A DNA stretch of 64,000 nt from positions 2,019,662-2,083,661 of the forward strand of contig NC_031474.1 of assembly GCF_000006565.2 (NCBI RefSeq), written 5' to 3'. This DNA comes from Toxoplasma gondii ME49. Taxonomy: Eukaryota; Apicomplexa; Conoidasida; Eucoccidiorida; Sarcocystidae. How positions within the stretch are numbered: the first letter of the stretch is position 1; each line of letters opens with the position of its first letter. Position numbers and translations under genes: made by a program. Of this stretch, positions 33,807 to 45,400 are shown piece after piece. Under the pieces are notes generated by a model. It saw only the letters and a list, made by a program, of their open reading frames with translations, was not told the origin of the DNA and did no database searches.

Positions 33807-36306
33807 TTTAGCTTCTGGCGCCCACCGGTTCTAACGCAGAAGGAAGAAGCGGATGGAAGGCGAAGAGGAAAAGCTGAGCATGAAGGTAAGGTGCAGAGTG
33901 GAGCGCGTTGGAAACAACAAATGAAGAACGCAAGAATTCACGAGTTACGAAGCTCCACCATACAATCACTCACCGCGAGGAAAACAGCGGAGTCGCCACG
34001 CAGTGGCTAAAGATTCCGCCGCAGCCCCATAGTTCGACACTCTCTGGGCAGAACTTCAAAGTGGTTGGACAGCAGGATGTGAAGAAAGTTTTCCGAAAGA
34101 AAGGCACTGACGCCGGGAGCGCTGAAACTGAACGATTGCTACGGGGCAGAACCCGTCATACCACTCCCAGTGGAGCACGAAAGTGGGAAACAGCAAAGCG
34201 ACTCACCGTTTGTTCTTTGTGCTGCAGGCCACTTTTTGTCTAAGCGACTCACACGTAGATAGGTGAATGCGTCATTTTCCCGCGTTTATATCAGCAGGAC
34301 GGGGTGGTGGGTCGGGACGGCAACAGTTGGAGGCCTGGCCCCTCTGTTGCCTCGTGGGAGCCGTAACATCGGACTGCTCGCACTCGAGGAACGATTCCAA
34401 CGAAACAGTCTCGTACGCGTTCCGTCACAGAGACTTCTAATGGAACCCATCTGGCCGAGTCGGAGACACAAGCCGCACACCACGTCACACTCTGTTTTTG
34501 GAAATCACCAAGCAAAAATATTCGTAACAGGTTGAAACAAAAGGAACCGTCTCCACTGCACAGAGGCCGGCCACGGAGAATGTCTACAGGCGACACCGAG
34601 CTCAGCCCGGACGCTTCGGGCTTGACCCGGACCAGACTATGGCAAAGCACGGGCCCCTTTCTTAAAACGTTGTCACCCCTCTCTGTTGGTTTCCTGAGAA
34701 TGATAAGGAGATTGACTTTGTAACAAAACCTGAAAATGCGCAGCCCACCGCCGGCTTTTGGCGCACGGTGCGGGTCGCAAGAAAGCGAGAGTTGAGTGAC
34801 CTTGATATGCAGATTACAAGCTCTCATTCCGATGATAGGAAAAAACCATCCCACTGTGGCTCCAGATCCTGTAACAGAGATTCTGTCGCCTCTGACCTCT
34901 CTATTTTTGCCGCAAATTGGTCAGTTGACATTATGGCAGCCCGGCTTGCGGCTTCACATCGGATACGGCCAACGCTGCAGAAAATTGTGGAAATTTGATG
35001 GGCTGTCTCTGACTATCCGCTTTGGGTTAGAATAGAGCAGCATTTGCCAGCATATCAGATGGATCAGTCTCGTTTGTTGTCGACGTAATACCCCAACGTA
35101 TTTGGTGATGGCGAATCGCGAATTAATCGCCTCTACGGCCTGACTCTGGAATAGTTAGCTCCGCAGGGAAGTCGTGTCGAATTTTCCAATGATGGCGAAA
35201 TTTCAAGATACTGACACGCTCACGTAAGGTGAGTTCTTGTGAGACCGCAAGTCTTCCAAAACTATTATGTCAGTTTCCTTTCTCACATTTAGCACGTTCC
35301 TGGAGGCAGTTGGGAAGAAGCTAACAAGTGAAAAGTAAGCTGCACTATCACGAAAACACTGATGCTATTAGCGAAAGCACCTACATGCGGGGAGAGATGA
35401 GGGAGAGACGATCGAGCCAAAAAGATGTGACATGACATATGGGAGTGTTGCAAATCTGTTTATTTTCGTAGTCCCACTGCGAACAACAGTGAGGGCAGCC
35501 GCAGCCAGGCACGCTTCGTGTCGAAATGCTGTGTCTGTTCCTGTCGTCCAAGTTAAAAGAAAATGAAGCCGATTGTAAATGGGCACACAAAGTGTTCGAG
35601 TTGTGTGAATGAGCACGATGGGGCAGTAGAAATGAACACGCATTACTCAGGAGAAAAAAAAACATTGCTTGGCGGCAACAGTTACGTTTGCTTTCGCTGC
35701 AGCACAGGACGTGGCAGCTCACTGCTGAAGGCTGGTTTTCACCGGGGCGGGACGAGGAAGGTGGAAAAAAATGTTGCCCCTCCAACTGAAGTTCGTCTCT
35801 TCTAGGTTCTTGCTGCACCTTCTTGTTGACTTAGGCATTCAGAATAGCCGACTCGTAAATACGTGTCATTTTATTGGGATCCTTCAGAACCGCCTCAAGA
35901 GAAAACTACGCCGCTGAGGGCGTACAACGACGATTGGCACACCGTTAGGAAAGAAGTGCCTCACGTTCACAGTAATCGTCCTTGTCCCTGAAAAGGAACA
36001 TGACAGGCATCAAACACGGCAAATGCTTCGTGTTCGTCTGGTGCCTTTTCCCCGCCCCCCTCATGAGCAGCGTGCTTCTTCCACCACCCCGCTGTTGCGG
36101 AAGACGCATATCACCATGGAAGAGCGCACTCGCTTACATGAAAACTAAAGTGACCAGAAAGTCTCGTATTCCTTGGTAAGCGGAAACCTCTGGCTTGCAA
36201 GAGATTCCTGCCGTCCGCAGTTTTGGGTGTGTTACCTTTTTGAGTCACTTCGCTGCGGTATGTTTCGAAGAAAAGTACTTCACAACTGAAGATAGAAGGC
36301 TGAAAA
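33807..36306. other. Intergenic region between two minus-strand secretory genes
   Basis: Upstream of the basic membrane protein gene and downstream of the next one. It holds several medium frames (for example minus 34291-34854 and minus 35381-35818) without a domain, signal peptide or consistent splice partners. I see no gene I can support. Confidence 0.4.
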
Positions 36307-37725
36307 CTAACCTCGGGAACGGAAGAAGGCACGTCTTCTAGCTGGTGATGAGGGGGCAGAGGGGACACCTGTGGCTGCCGGGGGCTCTTCCTTTGCTTCA
36401 ACTCCCTCCTGTGGAGAGGCCGTGGTGACAGTCCCTGCAGGTAAAGCGCGCGACATGACGGGCAGTTTACCATGAGACATGGAGTAGATCCGGTAGATCA
36501 CATGGTCACATGGTTTTGACACATCTGGTATTTCCGACAATGGCCACACACAAACTGTCTGCGCCGTGACGACAACGGATACGTGGCTGATCTCGTTGTC
36601 TAGTTGTACCATGTAACAACGCAGTCGTAGTAGAGTCTGAAGCGCGTGCTGCAACTCTTCTGCCCCCATAACAGAAAGGGCTGGATGGCCCCCGATTCAC
36701 TGTCCAGGACTACCTGGCGCTTAACGACGATTCCGTCTTGCAGCTTCCAAGTAAAGTACAATTTAAAATGAGCGCATGTAAACTAGTCTTAAACACATCG
36801 CTCATCACGTACCCGAAAGACGTCAGATTTTAGATCAGTTGGCACAGAAAATCAAACATAACACTAATTAACTGAGTTAATTAATAGAGGGTCCAACTGT
36901 GGGTTAGTTTCAATTCCTAGGGCGGAGCACTGGATTGGAGACCTAGGTAAGTGTGCTCCTATTAGTAAAGATCATAATAAAAGTCACCAGGCATGCAATA
37001 CCAATCAGATAACACCTGAAGCTAGACCCCCTGTTACATATTATAAAATGGGATTCCTAGGTTTATATAAACTACCGCCTGCAGGGGGCGCCTGACAGGA
37101 CGGCCATTAGGTGGCTTGTTTGCACCTTCAGCCTTTTCGAACACTTCCTCACTGCCCAATCGAAAGCAAGGAATCCAAATCAATAAACGGGAATGCGTCC
37201 CTGTCTAATGACAGAGGCCACTCTCAATCACAAACCCTCACCCGGTGCAGGAGCCAGCAGGGACGTAACGGGAATGGCGACGGGTTCGGGGGTTTGAGCC
37301 GGACCGACAAGAATGTTGGGAACAGTATTGTCTGCCTCTTCTTCTCGGTTGAACTCGTCTTCCTGTAACTTTTCAGCGTCTAACTCGACGGGGAGGGGGA
37401 CCTCTGGGGTAGGAAACCCGTCAATATCAACAGCGTTGAGTTGTACATCTGGCTGATCGGTGGGATCGCCGTTCGTGGGTGGGGCGTTACGGTCTGTCGG
37501 GATGTCGTCCACTTCATCTTCTTGAGCTTCTTTGGCTTCTTGAATCGCCTTCTCCTCAAGCTCCGCATCCAGCTTTGAAGCCGACTCCGACACGGGGCCC
37601 TCATCGGTGGAGAATAGCTGCGCCTTTGGAGCCACACTAAGGGCTGTCGTGTGTGTAAGCTCTCCGGCTAGTAAAAAACATGATAAATAAGCAACAAGGA
37701 AAACACAAGGAAGAACGCGTGCCAT
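36307..37725 (-). CDS. Acidic secreted protein, dense-granule-like, two exons
   Basis: Family not recognised. Exon 1 (37725-37242) opens with a signal peptide (VLPCVFLVAYLSCFLLAG, then ELTHTTA) and continues as an acidic, low-complexity chain rich in Glu, Asp, Pro and Ala (for example ELEEKAIQEAKEAQEDEVDD). It ends in a donor (ccg g/gtgagg). Exon 2 (36659-36307) joins in phase as PAP-EELQHALQTLLRLR and runs to tag at 36307, for about 278 residues in all. The last residues are basic (ARRRAFFRSRG), and the stop overlaps a weak donor (gag/gttagt), so another exon is possible. No membrane helix is obvious after the signal peptide. A TGAGACG element lies about 190 bp upstream of the ATG. The intron contains the possible NUMT described separately. 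Export to dense granules or the vacuole is inferred from style and promoter motif only. Confidence 0.6.
36750..37090 (-). other. Possible nuclear insertion of mitochondrial DNA (NUMT)
   Basis: An AT-rich block unlike its surroundings, inside the intron of the acidic secreted protein gene. On the minus strand, about 36868-36963, it reads without stops as IGAHLPRSPIQCSALGIETN followed by PQLDPLLINSVN. This has the look of a cytochrome oxidase subunit III segment (IG..WPP..I...NP...P.LNT). Toxoplasma nuclear DNA is known to carry many mitochondrial fragments. The upstream frame contains TGA codons, so the copy would be partial or rearranged. Not verified by alignment. Confidence 0.4.
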
Positions 37726-40700
37726 GTTCGTTTAAGGGAGGACCGCGAGGAAGGGGCTGCAACGGTTGACGGCCGTTACGCTACTAAAAACGGGTGTGAC
37801 TTCTTAGGCTCGGCAAAGCGTTCGACAGTGTCACCGGAATTTGCTGCCTCAAAAAGACGTCGAATTTTAGAAGCCCACTTTCTGCGAGAAGACAACAGCA
37901 TATCATGCGAGCGAAACTGAGACGGCACAAAGACACACTGCCAGAATTCTTCCACAGCTCGTCAGGACTCAACGGCCTCAAGGGTCGTGGCAATCATCAG
38001 GCGAACCAACGGTATCGCCGTTGGAATGCGCTCCTGCCTTTACACAACTTCGCAGAAGTTCGGCACGATAAAAAAGCGAAAAGGTGTGCTTCAGAAATCA
38101 GTAAATAGCTCTGTCTTTTGTAGCCGATACGGCAGTCCCACCATGTCTCACTCGACCTTGCCAGCCGCAGCTTCCTGCGAGGATTCAGTTGCGTTGTGGT
38201 CGCTAGGCCGCTTGAAACGGCATCCTCATGAGGGCTGAGTTTAGTGTTTGCTGGCGGGTTCTTGACGGTTCTGACCACCGGGGACTTGGCAAAGAGTGCT
38301 GAAATATGTCGTCATTTTTAACCGGATTCACACTGGAGACCATCGCCGTGGTTGCACCATTTGCGGGAACCACGGCTGTCCTGTCCGTTGTCAAGTTGCT
38401 GCTGGTGAGGTAGCTCGGCACGTGGCTCACAAAGAGCGAACAGCATGAAATGGTTTTCTTTGAACACACATTCTCTCGCTGAAGGAGATTCTGTGAAGCG
38501 GACGCCGTACAGGCATATGCAAAGGGTAAACCATTGCAATGCCTTGTTTCAAGGCAAGCACGTATCAACGTCGTGTGCCGACTTTGGAGTGCTTGTTTCT
38601 TTACGTGAAGTGTGGCTGGGCGACAGACCTAAAGGTAAAATCCGCTTCTCACGCACACCTTTCTATTTTCAACGGTGCAGTGAGACCGGAGCAGTGGTGT
38701 AGAGCCCTGACTCCCACAAGAAGACGTTATCGAACCAGAGTCAATAATACTACGCGTACACCGGCCACCCCAGACTAGCCAAACGATGTTTCGAGTGGAA
38801 GTGACGAATAACCTGTGTCTGGGGCTTTTTACTTCTCCTTCACGTACCGCGCTTTGCGACGAGATCTCTGTAAGACGTCCTCACTAGAAGACGGAGCGTC
38901 CTCGTGGATCCTTGACACACCATCTCGGATGCAAAAAGCCCTCGAGTTCGGTGTCTCTTGTTCATCCTCTAAGGTTGAAGCAGCACACCAGTAGCGGAGA
39001 AGAGATGCAGGTGGGATAGAAACTGTAAGCAGCTGCGTGCGGTGTTCTGTAATGTGCCCTGCAGACGCTGAGGGTTATTCAATAGTACATCTCACCGCGG
39101 GCAATTTAGGTCACTCTCGGCGGTGGATATGCACGACAATGTCCGCCGTCAGAAGGCACAGAACCCCGAGAACCCACAGAATTTAGGAAGCTGTCACGAG
39201 CTTCCGTGAAAGAGCAGCAGAGGGTGGTACCGCTGGTGAACTATCAAAAAATCATGATAAGAAACTGTTCCATCAGCGTACGAGCTTTTCTGCACTCCTG
39301 ATGACTTCCAGGAGTTTTCTTTCCTTAGTTGATGGGCTTCCTGCATATTGAATACGCTTCAGAGTGCTTGACTGTACGCCCTTTTTGTCACTTTCATGCA
39401 CGGGAAAGCATGCGTGTTTATAGGTACATTTATGAGAAAAGAACAGCTTCGGATGGTTCGAAAAAGAAATGCAAATGAAGATGGGGCCATACCGATTGCA
39501 GCGTTGAGACTAGCGATAACCGTGTTAAAAATGGAACCCCTCAATCCCAACCCGTGTTGTTAGGGTATATTCACATCCATTTTTGTATGGAAACTGAGAT
39601 GAGGGTCCTACCCAGCCACATTGCAAAGTGCATGGTATCAAAAAACATTCTCGGAAGCAAGCAAATAGAACGGACGGTGAAGGAGCCTTCTACAATAAAA
39701 ATCCTGAACTACACAGCCTTCATGAATCGGACTACAGGAGCAGTAACCGGCGACCAAAGGTGATAAATGAATGTGTTCTCAGTTGAAGAAGACACCCTGT
39801 AGAAACTTCACCACTCCATGAGAAGCATGAAATGACACATCGGCGGGCCACCATACTCGTTGACGCCTCACAAGACACTCACAGGCCTCCGTAAAACACA
39901 ACCCTCGGGCAAGCCTAGAAGGGATGGACAACCAGGTTGTAATTCCACTAACTCATCCCCCACTACCACTTCTGCAGAACCAAGATCGGACGGTACACTC
40001 TATGTTGTTTCCAGCGCCCAATCGAATCGCGAACCATCTTGGCTGGCGAAGAAGAAATACTCTTGCATGTTTTCGTGTGCGGTTGGAGACGTATGACTCG
40101 TCGTGCTCAGTCGAAGTCAGGTTGCGCTGTCCAACCTCCTTCGGACGTTGCTCTTTGGTAACGCTTACTTGTGTACAGCCGCACTGCCACAATACCGGCG
40201 AGGCATTCATGCCAACGACCCCAAAGAAACAACAGATTAAATCAGTGCAGATAACGTGCGGCGGTGTCCAAATGTAGGCCACGTATCTCTCTTGAAGGGC
40301 TTGCTTTGTCGAGCGAGGATGACGAGACACATCTGTCCACTTGTATCTAGACAGCGGAGGATTCACTTTTTTTTCAACGAAGACGAGACGCCGCGCGAAT
40401 CACCCACGCTGTTCTCTGTTAGTTGTGAGGCGTTTCGTGATTCTGAAAGAGAAGGCACACATGCGTGTCCCCAGCGTGGTACGTACAAGGGTTGCCGCAG
40501 GCAACCGTGTTTGCTTTTTCGTCGTCAGTCGCAGTGTGCCCTGTCCACTTGGACGACCTTTTCGTGACGGCGTGACTAGTACTCGCTTCTTGAAACTGAC
40601 AAGCAATGCCACAAAAACGCTAGGGCTGCTAAAGAAGTGACGCCCAATCTTGAGAACAACCACCCGTCGCTGGCGGGAGTTCTGTGGCTGCATCGTCCCA

Positions 40701-42402
40701 CCCGTCCTAAACGTCGTTAAAATCATCAAACGATGTGAAAGGGTGATGTTACTACACTACTCGTGGGTTCACCACGCCATGGACCGAGCAAGGAGGCTCT
40801 GGCAAGGAAAAAACGCCTTTTTCCCCGGTAAGACGTGCGACTCCCCACAAAGAGTTCCTACAGTGAAGCGGGTTTTCCTGGTCCTGCCGCTGTCCACCAG
40901 ATTTCCGCTACTTCGCCCCATTCCTTTCCCCCCGTCTTCTTCGGCCACAAGGAACCACCCCAAGGAAGAAAGTGGCGGGGTAGGCGACGTCTGAGTGTGG
41001 CGACGCCCTCAGGAAGCGCCTGCGTTTCAGCTTCCGGCACTTTCCCGTGTTTCGTTACGCCCCTTTTTCGCCCAAATCTGTGACCGCGGATACATTTTCG
41101 CCTTTCCCGGCCCTTGCAAGGAAAGCGCGGAAAAAAGCAGCCTGGAGGAAGCGACTCCGGATGAACTAACAGCCACTGCGGAGATGCCACCACCACCCCC
41201 CATCCCATCACCTGGTTACATGCCCCCGCTTGCTCTACCCGACATTTTAGATTGTTGCGCCTCAGGAGTGGCTGCAGCAGAATCGCGGGTTTGAATTTTG
41301 CGAGGGCAGCAGCAGTCGAGAACAGCGAACTGAGAGAGGCGGTGGCGTTGTTGTGATACTGTGTCTCTGTGCGTCGGCGCTTTGGTACAACTTATTCGTC
41401 CTCTCGGAGCGCTTCTGCCGTTTCTTCGTGAGGTGCCTCTAGCGGCGTCGCCTTTTTGCGACCGGTTTCGTCTCGTATCGGCGTTTTCCTCACCACTTCT
41501 CCCGCTCTCTCCCGCGGTGTTTCGGCCACATGCACACCGGGCACGGAGCAGAAGAGACATCGACATCTACTTCTCAACAGGCTCCGTTCTGTTGGCAGCC
41601 AATGCAGTTGCCTCGACCTATCCTGGCCACCGCGTCGCTGCGTTTTTCCTTTTCTCAGGCTGTCGCCAACCTCTCTTGGAACGTGTCGGAATGCCGTGTA
41701 GAGGACTGGCGATAGAGTGCCTTTTTCTGGCGTCAGAACCCATGTGCGCTGTAATAATGCCTGGGTAGGAGGTTGTCGTCGTCAAAACGCTCGCGTAGTG
41801 ATCGGCTGCGGGGACTACCGTCGCAGGAACTTGCCCAAGCTCCCGTACTTCCAGCGAACCGGCCAACTTCGCCTGTTACGAGACAGTTTTTGTCTTAAAC
41901 GCGCCAGAGTCAGATCCTTCGCCTGCGGAGTTAGCTTTTCCCACCTGTCGCTTGCATGTCTGTTTTACCCTGTCCTGTGCCTGCTGTGTCTGGTAGACAA
42001 AGTCGTACCGGTGCCGCGTCTAAGAACTCTGACACTTTACTTGTAGCCCAGTAATCAAAGACGCAGTACGTCATCCGTCGCACGTCTGTGTGATGAGCCC
42101 ACGAGGGGAAAGTCTCTCTTTAGGTCTCTCCCGCGCAGACTTGAGGCTTCCCCTGTTGACACTGAGTTTCTCTGGCCAGGCGTCGACACGGCACTCGACA
42201 GGAGCCAAAAAAGAAGCGCTGTTGCTTCCGTGCTCGTCTCGTTCGTCGTTCCTCTCTTGTAAAACTCGTACCACAGCGGCTGTCTGAGTCGGCAGCAGAA
42301 GGGATCATCTCCACCTTCCCGCGCTCTTCCGGCTGGTTCAAGAAGCGACGCAGCGTTTGTGAACCTCCTCTTGTTGTTTCCGCGACTCACCTGGACCTGC
42401 AC
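37726..42402. other. Intergenic region, no gene recognised
   Basis: Promoter side of both flanking genes (minus at 37725, plus at 42403). Between 38 and 41 kb there are scattered frames of 80-140 codons without a domain, signal peptide or phase-matched exons. From about 41.3 kb the plus strand becomes more GC- and CT-rich, as in other leaders here, so part of this is probably the 5' UTR or a leader intron of the DDT-WHIM gene. An upstream coding exon of that gene is not excluded. Confidence 0.4.
37918..37924 (+). promoter_or_regulatory. TGAGACG element
   Basis: Exact TGAGACG, 193 bp upstream of the ATG at 37725 (which is on the minus strand). A (T/A)GAGACG heptamer, active in either orientation, is known from Toxoplasma dense-granule gene promoters. 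Only one copy was noticed here. Confidence 0.45.
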
Positions 42403-45400
42403 ATGCAGCTGCAACAAGCTGTGCGTTCAGGCGCCGGAGCGCCGCCTTCTTGTCAGCCTGGCGGGTGTCCTGACACCAGCGTGTCGCAGCCCACTCTGTA
42501 TAACGGGGAGTCGCTCGCGTCCTCGGTGTTTCCTGGGCCGTCGCCTTCTGCCGATAAAGCCGCTGACCTATGCATCGGCACCATGCAGCAGACACACTTT
42601 GCTGGCCAGGCCTCGCAAATGCAGTCGCAACCTGTCCACATGCTTCCTCAGCAGGTGTATATGACTCCTGGAGCTTCGTCTCCTGACCTTTCTTCCCTTC
42701 CTGTCTTTGCACAGGCGAGCTCGGCTCCTGCCCCCGGAGCGGCGTCGACTTCCCCCACGGGGGCCTCTCCCCCTGGGCTGGTGGCCCGCGCGCCCCCCCG
42801 GCGGTCTCGTGCCGAACGCGGCCGCGTTGCCGGGCCGCGAAATGCCCGCCCGCAGGAAGATATTTACAAGCGCACTTACAGCAGCGTGAGTCGCAGCTCT
42901 CGTCGAAAAGGTGCAGACGCCTCTGGCGACGGCGGTGCCTGCCTGGGGTTCGATGGAGCTTCAGAGACAGATATGGCTGACGCCTCATCTATGTCCGGGG
43001 ACTCTTTTCCGCATTCTTCCGGCGGCGGCGAGAGCGAGACTCGACCGTACGGGGCGTCGCTTCCCGCGACTCTTGATTCGGGCGCATCTGCGAGTCAGAG
43101 AAGCAACTTCGACTTCCACTCCGGTGGCAGCGCCGCGCAGAACGCCGGCGACGAAGGTGCCTCGCCACACACTCGCAGCGGCGCGGGCCCTGCCGGCCAG
43201 GATGGCGAAGCCGAACAACAGGAACCGTCACCTTCAGAGACTGGCACGGGAGCCGGTGGAGCCCCAGGCTCGGGGCCGAGCTGGAAGCGGAGGCCCACGC
43301 GGAGACGCGAAGGCCTCCGGCTGAGACCCCTGGACGACCAGGAAGAACGCGTCCTCCCTCCAGATGGGAAGCTGTATGCGTATCTGCTCCAGGTAAGAGA
43401 GCGTTTTCAAGTCCTAGACTGAGAATTGGAATACGAAAACCGAGGCATGCATCTCTCCACCGTGTGGATGTGTAGAGCTGTGCGCTCGAGTTCCGAAGAT
43501 CTGGGTAGACTCGATCGTCTTGGATGCTTCTGTGTCGGTCCAACGACCTGGCCTCGACGAAAGCACTACACACAAGCGTTTCTCCTGTGTAGCCTCTGCC
43601 TCTGTTCTTCGCTTTTCCTGATTCACTGCACCGGGGTCCGATGGCTGCGCTCTGCCTTCTCCTGCCACCCTCTTTCCTTGTCGCCCAACTCCCCCGACAC
43701 TCCACGCGTGGTTCCCGTTCCTGCTGCTCTTTAAGTTTCCACTTCCCCTTCATTTTTGCGTGTTTGTTGCGGTTTCCGGTGTCTGTGGCCGCCATGGCTC
43801 TTTCCTTCTCCTGTTGCATTGCATGTCTCGCCGTCTGGGGCGTTCCTCGTTCCCTGCTGACCGCTTTCGCGGTCGCGTCTCGGCTTCACGAGCTTCCCGC
43901 CCCCCTGCATGTTTTTTTAAAACAATTTCTCGACCCTTGTTGACGTAGGAGTGCCGTCTGAGTTTCGAGCGTCGCGCATCCGTTCGCTTTGCCGTCACAT
44001 TTTCCACGGAATGAGTGCTTTTGCGTTTTACTCGCAGCGTGACAAGTTGGCGTACAACCTCTGGCGCAAAGAGGTGCAGCGGATGTCGGAGGAGACAGGA
44101 GGCGCAGGCCCGGGTGAGGGCCCGCAGGCCCCAGGCGCCACGGGCGCGTTCGCTGGGGCGGCGGTGGGCGGCGGTCGACAAAGGAAGAGAAAGGAAGCTG
44201 CGTCGACTGTCGAGCCTCCGCGTCGACTCCTCAGAACTCTTCGACCGGAGGACGAGTTTTCTTGGGAAGAGCTGAACTCCGAGGCCGTCCTCGGCGACCT
44301 GCCGTCTGCAGCGGAGACACCTGGGGCTCCTGATAGCGAAGCGCCGGGGTCGAAGGTGGAGCCCGACGCAGTCGACGGCGTCGGGGAGGCGGACACAGAG
44401 GGCCAGAGCGTGAAGGAGGAAAAAGAGGGATGCTCCCCGGCCGGCGGAGACGGCGACATTACCGAGGCACGGCGAGAAGGCAAGGAAGAAGACGAGGACG
44501 GCAGGGAAGAGGAGGAAGCAAAGGTGAGTTGGGCGAAGGACAGAAGGACCTGAGGCGAATGAGAACGAAGGAAGACTGAAAGGCACTCGTGAGGCGTTGG
44601 GGTACACCTGCGAGAGCAAACGGGTCGACGTCGGTTGCCACTGCTGGCGCCGTTCCCCTCTCTGCGCATGGGCGGCTCGCGATGAGGTTCTGTTTTATGA
44701 GTCTTTGCTTCGCGTTCCAGAAAATGTAGATTCTCCGGCGTGCAATTGCGTGACCTTGAGTCTCCGCGGCGCACGCAGGACGGCGCTCTCGGGTACGCGA
44801 GGTGTGTCTGGTTCTTCTCGGTGTCTCTGGCGTTTGGGTGACATTTCCTTGGACTTGATTTCCTGTGTCCGCGCTTTCGCAGAAGTACCACCTGGAGCCG
44901 TACGACGCCTCTCTGGAGGAAGAGGAGGAGCGCAGTTTGCCGCTGCAGATGCCCAACGGAGTTCAGAAGCGGAAAGACGATATGACCGTGCCAGGTGAGA
45001 GAATGCCTGCATGCATTTCTTTGTGCGAAGCGGTATGTGGCTCGACACGGTTCGGCTGTCAGTGTCGGCCCCGCGGTTCCGTTTCGTCATTCAGCCTTGC
45101 TCGTTCATCTGCAAGACAGCGTTCGCTTGCTGCCATGTTCTCGCGCGCCTTAACATAGATCTGTTTCTCTTCGTTTCGCGATTTCTCGTAGCGTCTGACA
45201 AGCTCTCGAGTTCGACTCGTGCTGCGCCGCCCGCGGGTGCTCGGGAGATTGAGTGACACTGGTCTGGATCTCACTCTCTGCCTTGCCTGTCCGCCGTCGC
45301 TGCTGTCTTTGCAGTGGAGGAAAGCCCACACTGGGTCATCATCTGCCGCTTTCTCTCTTTCTTCGGGCCGACCATCGCGATGGAGGACTGGACTTTCGCG

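Noticed and set aside
34291..34854. Minus-strand frame of 187 codons
   Set aside because: No recognisable motif, and the reading shows no domain-like blocks; not supported by splice sites.
43750..44619. Minus-strand frames of 280-290 codons opposite the DDT-WHIM exons
   Set aside because: They mirror GC-rich exons that join in phase on the plus strand, so they are shadow frames.
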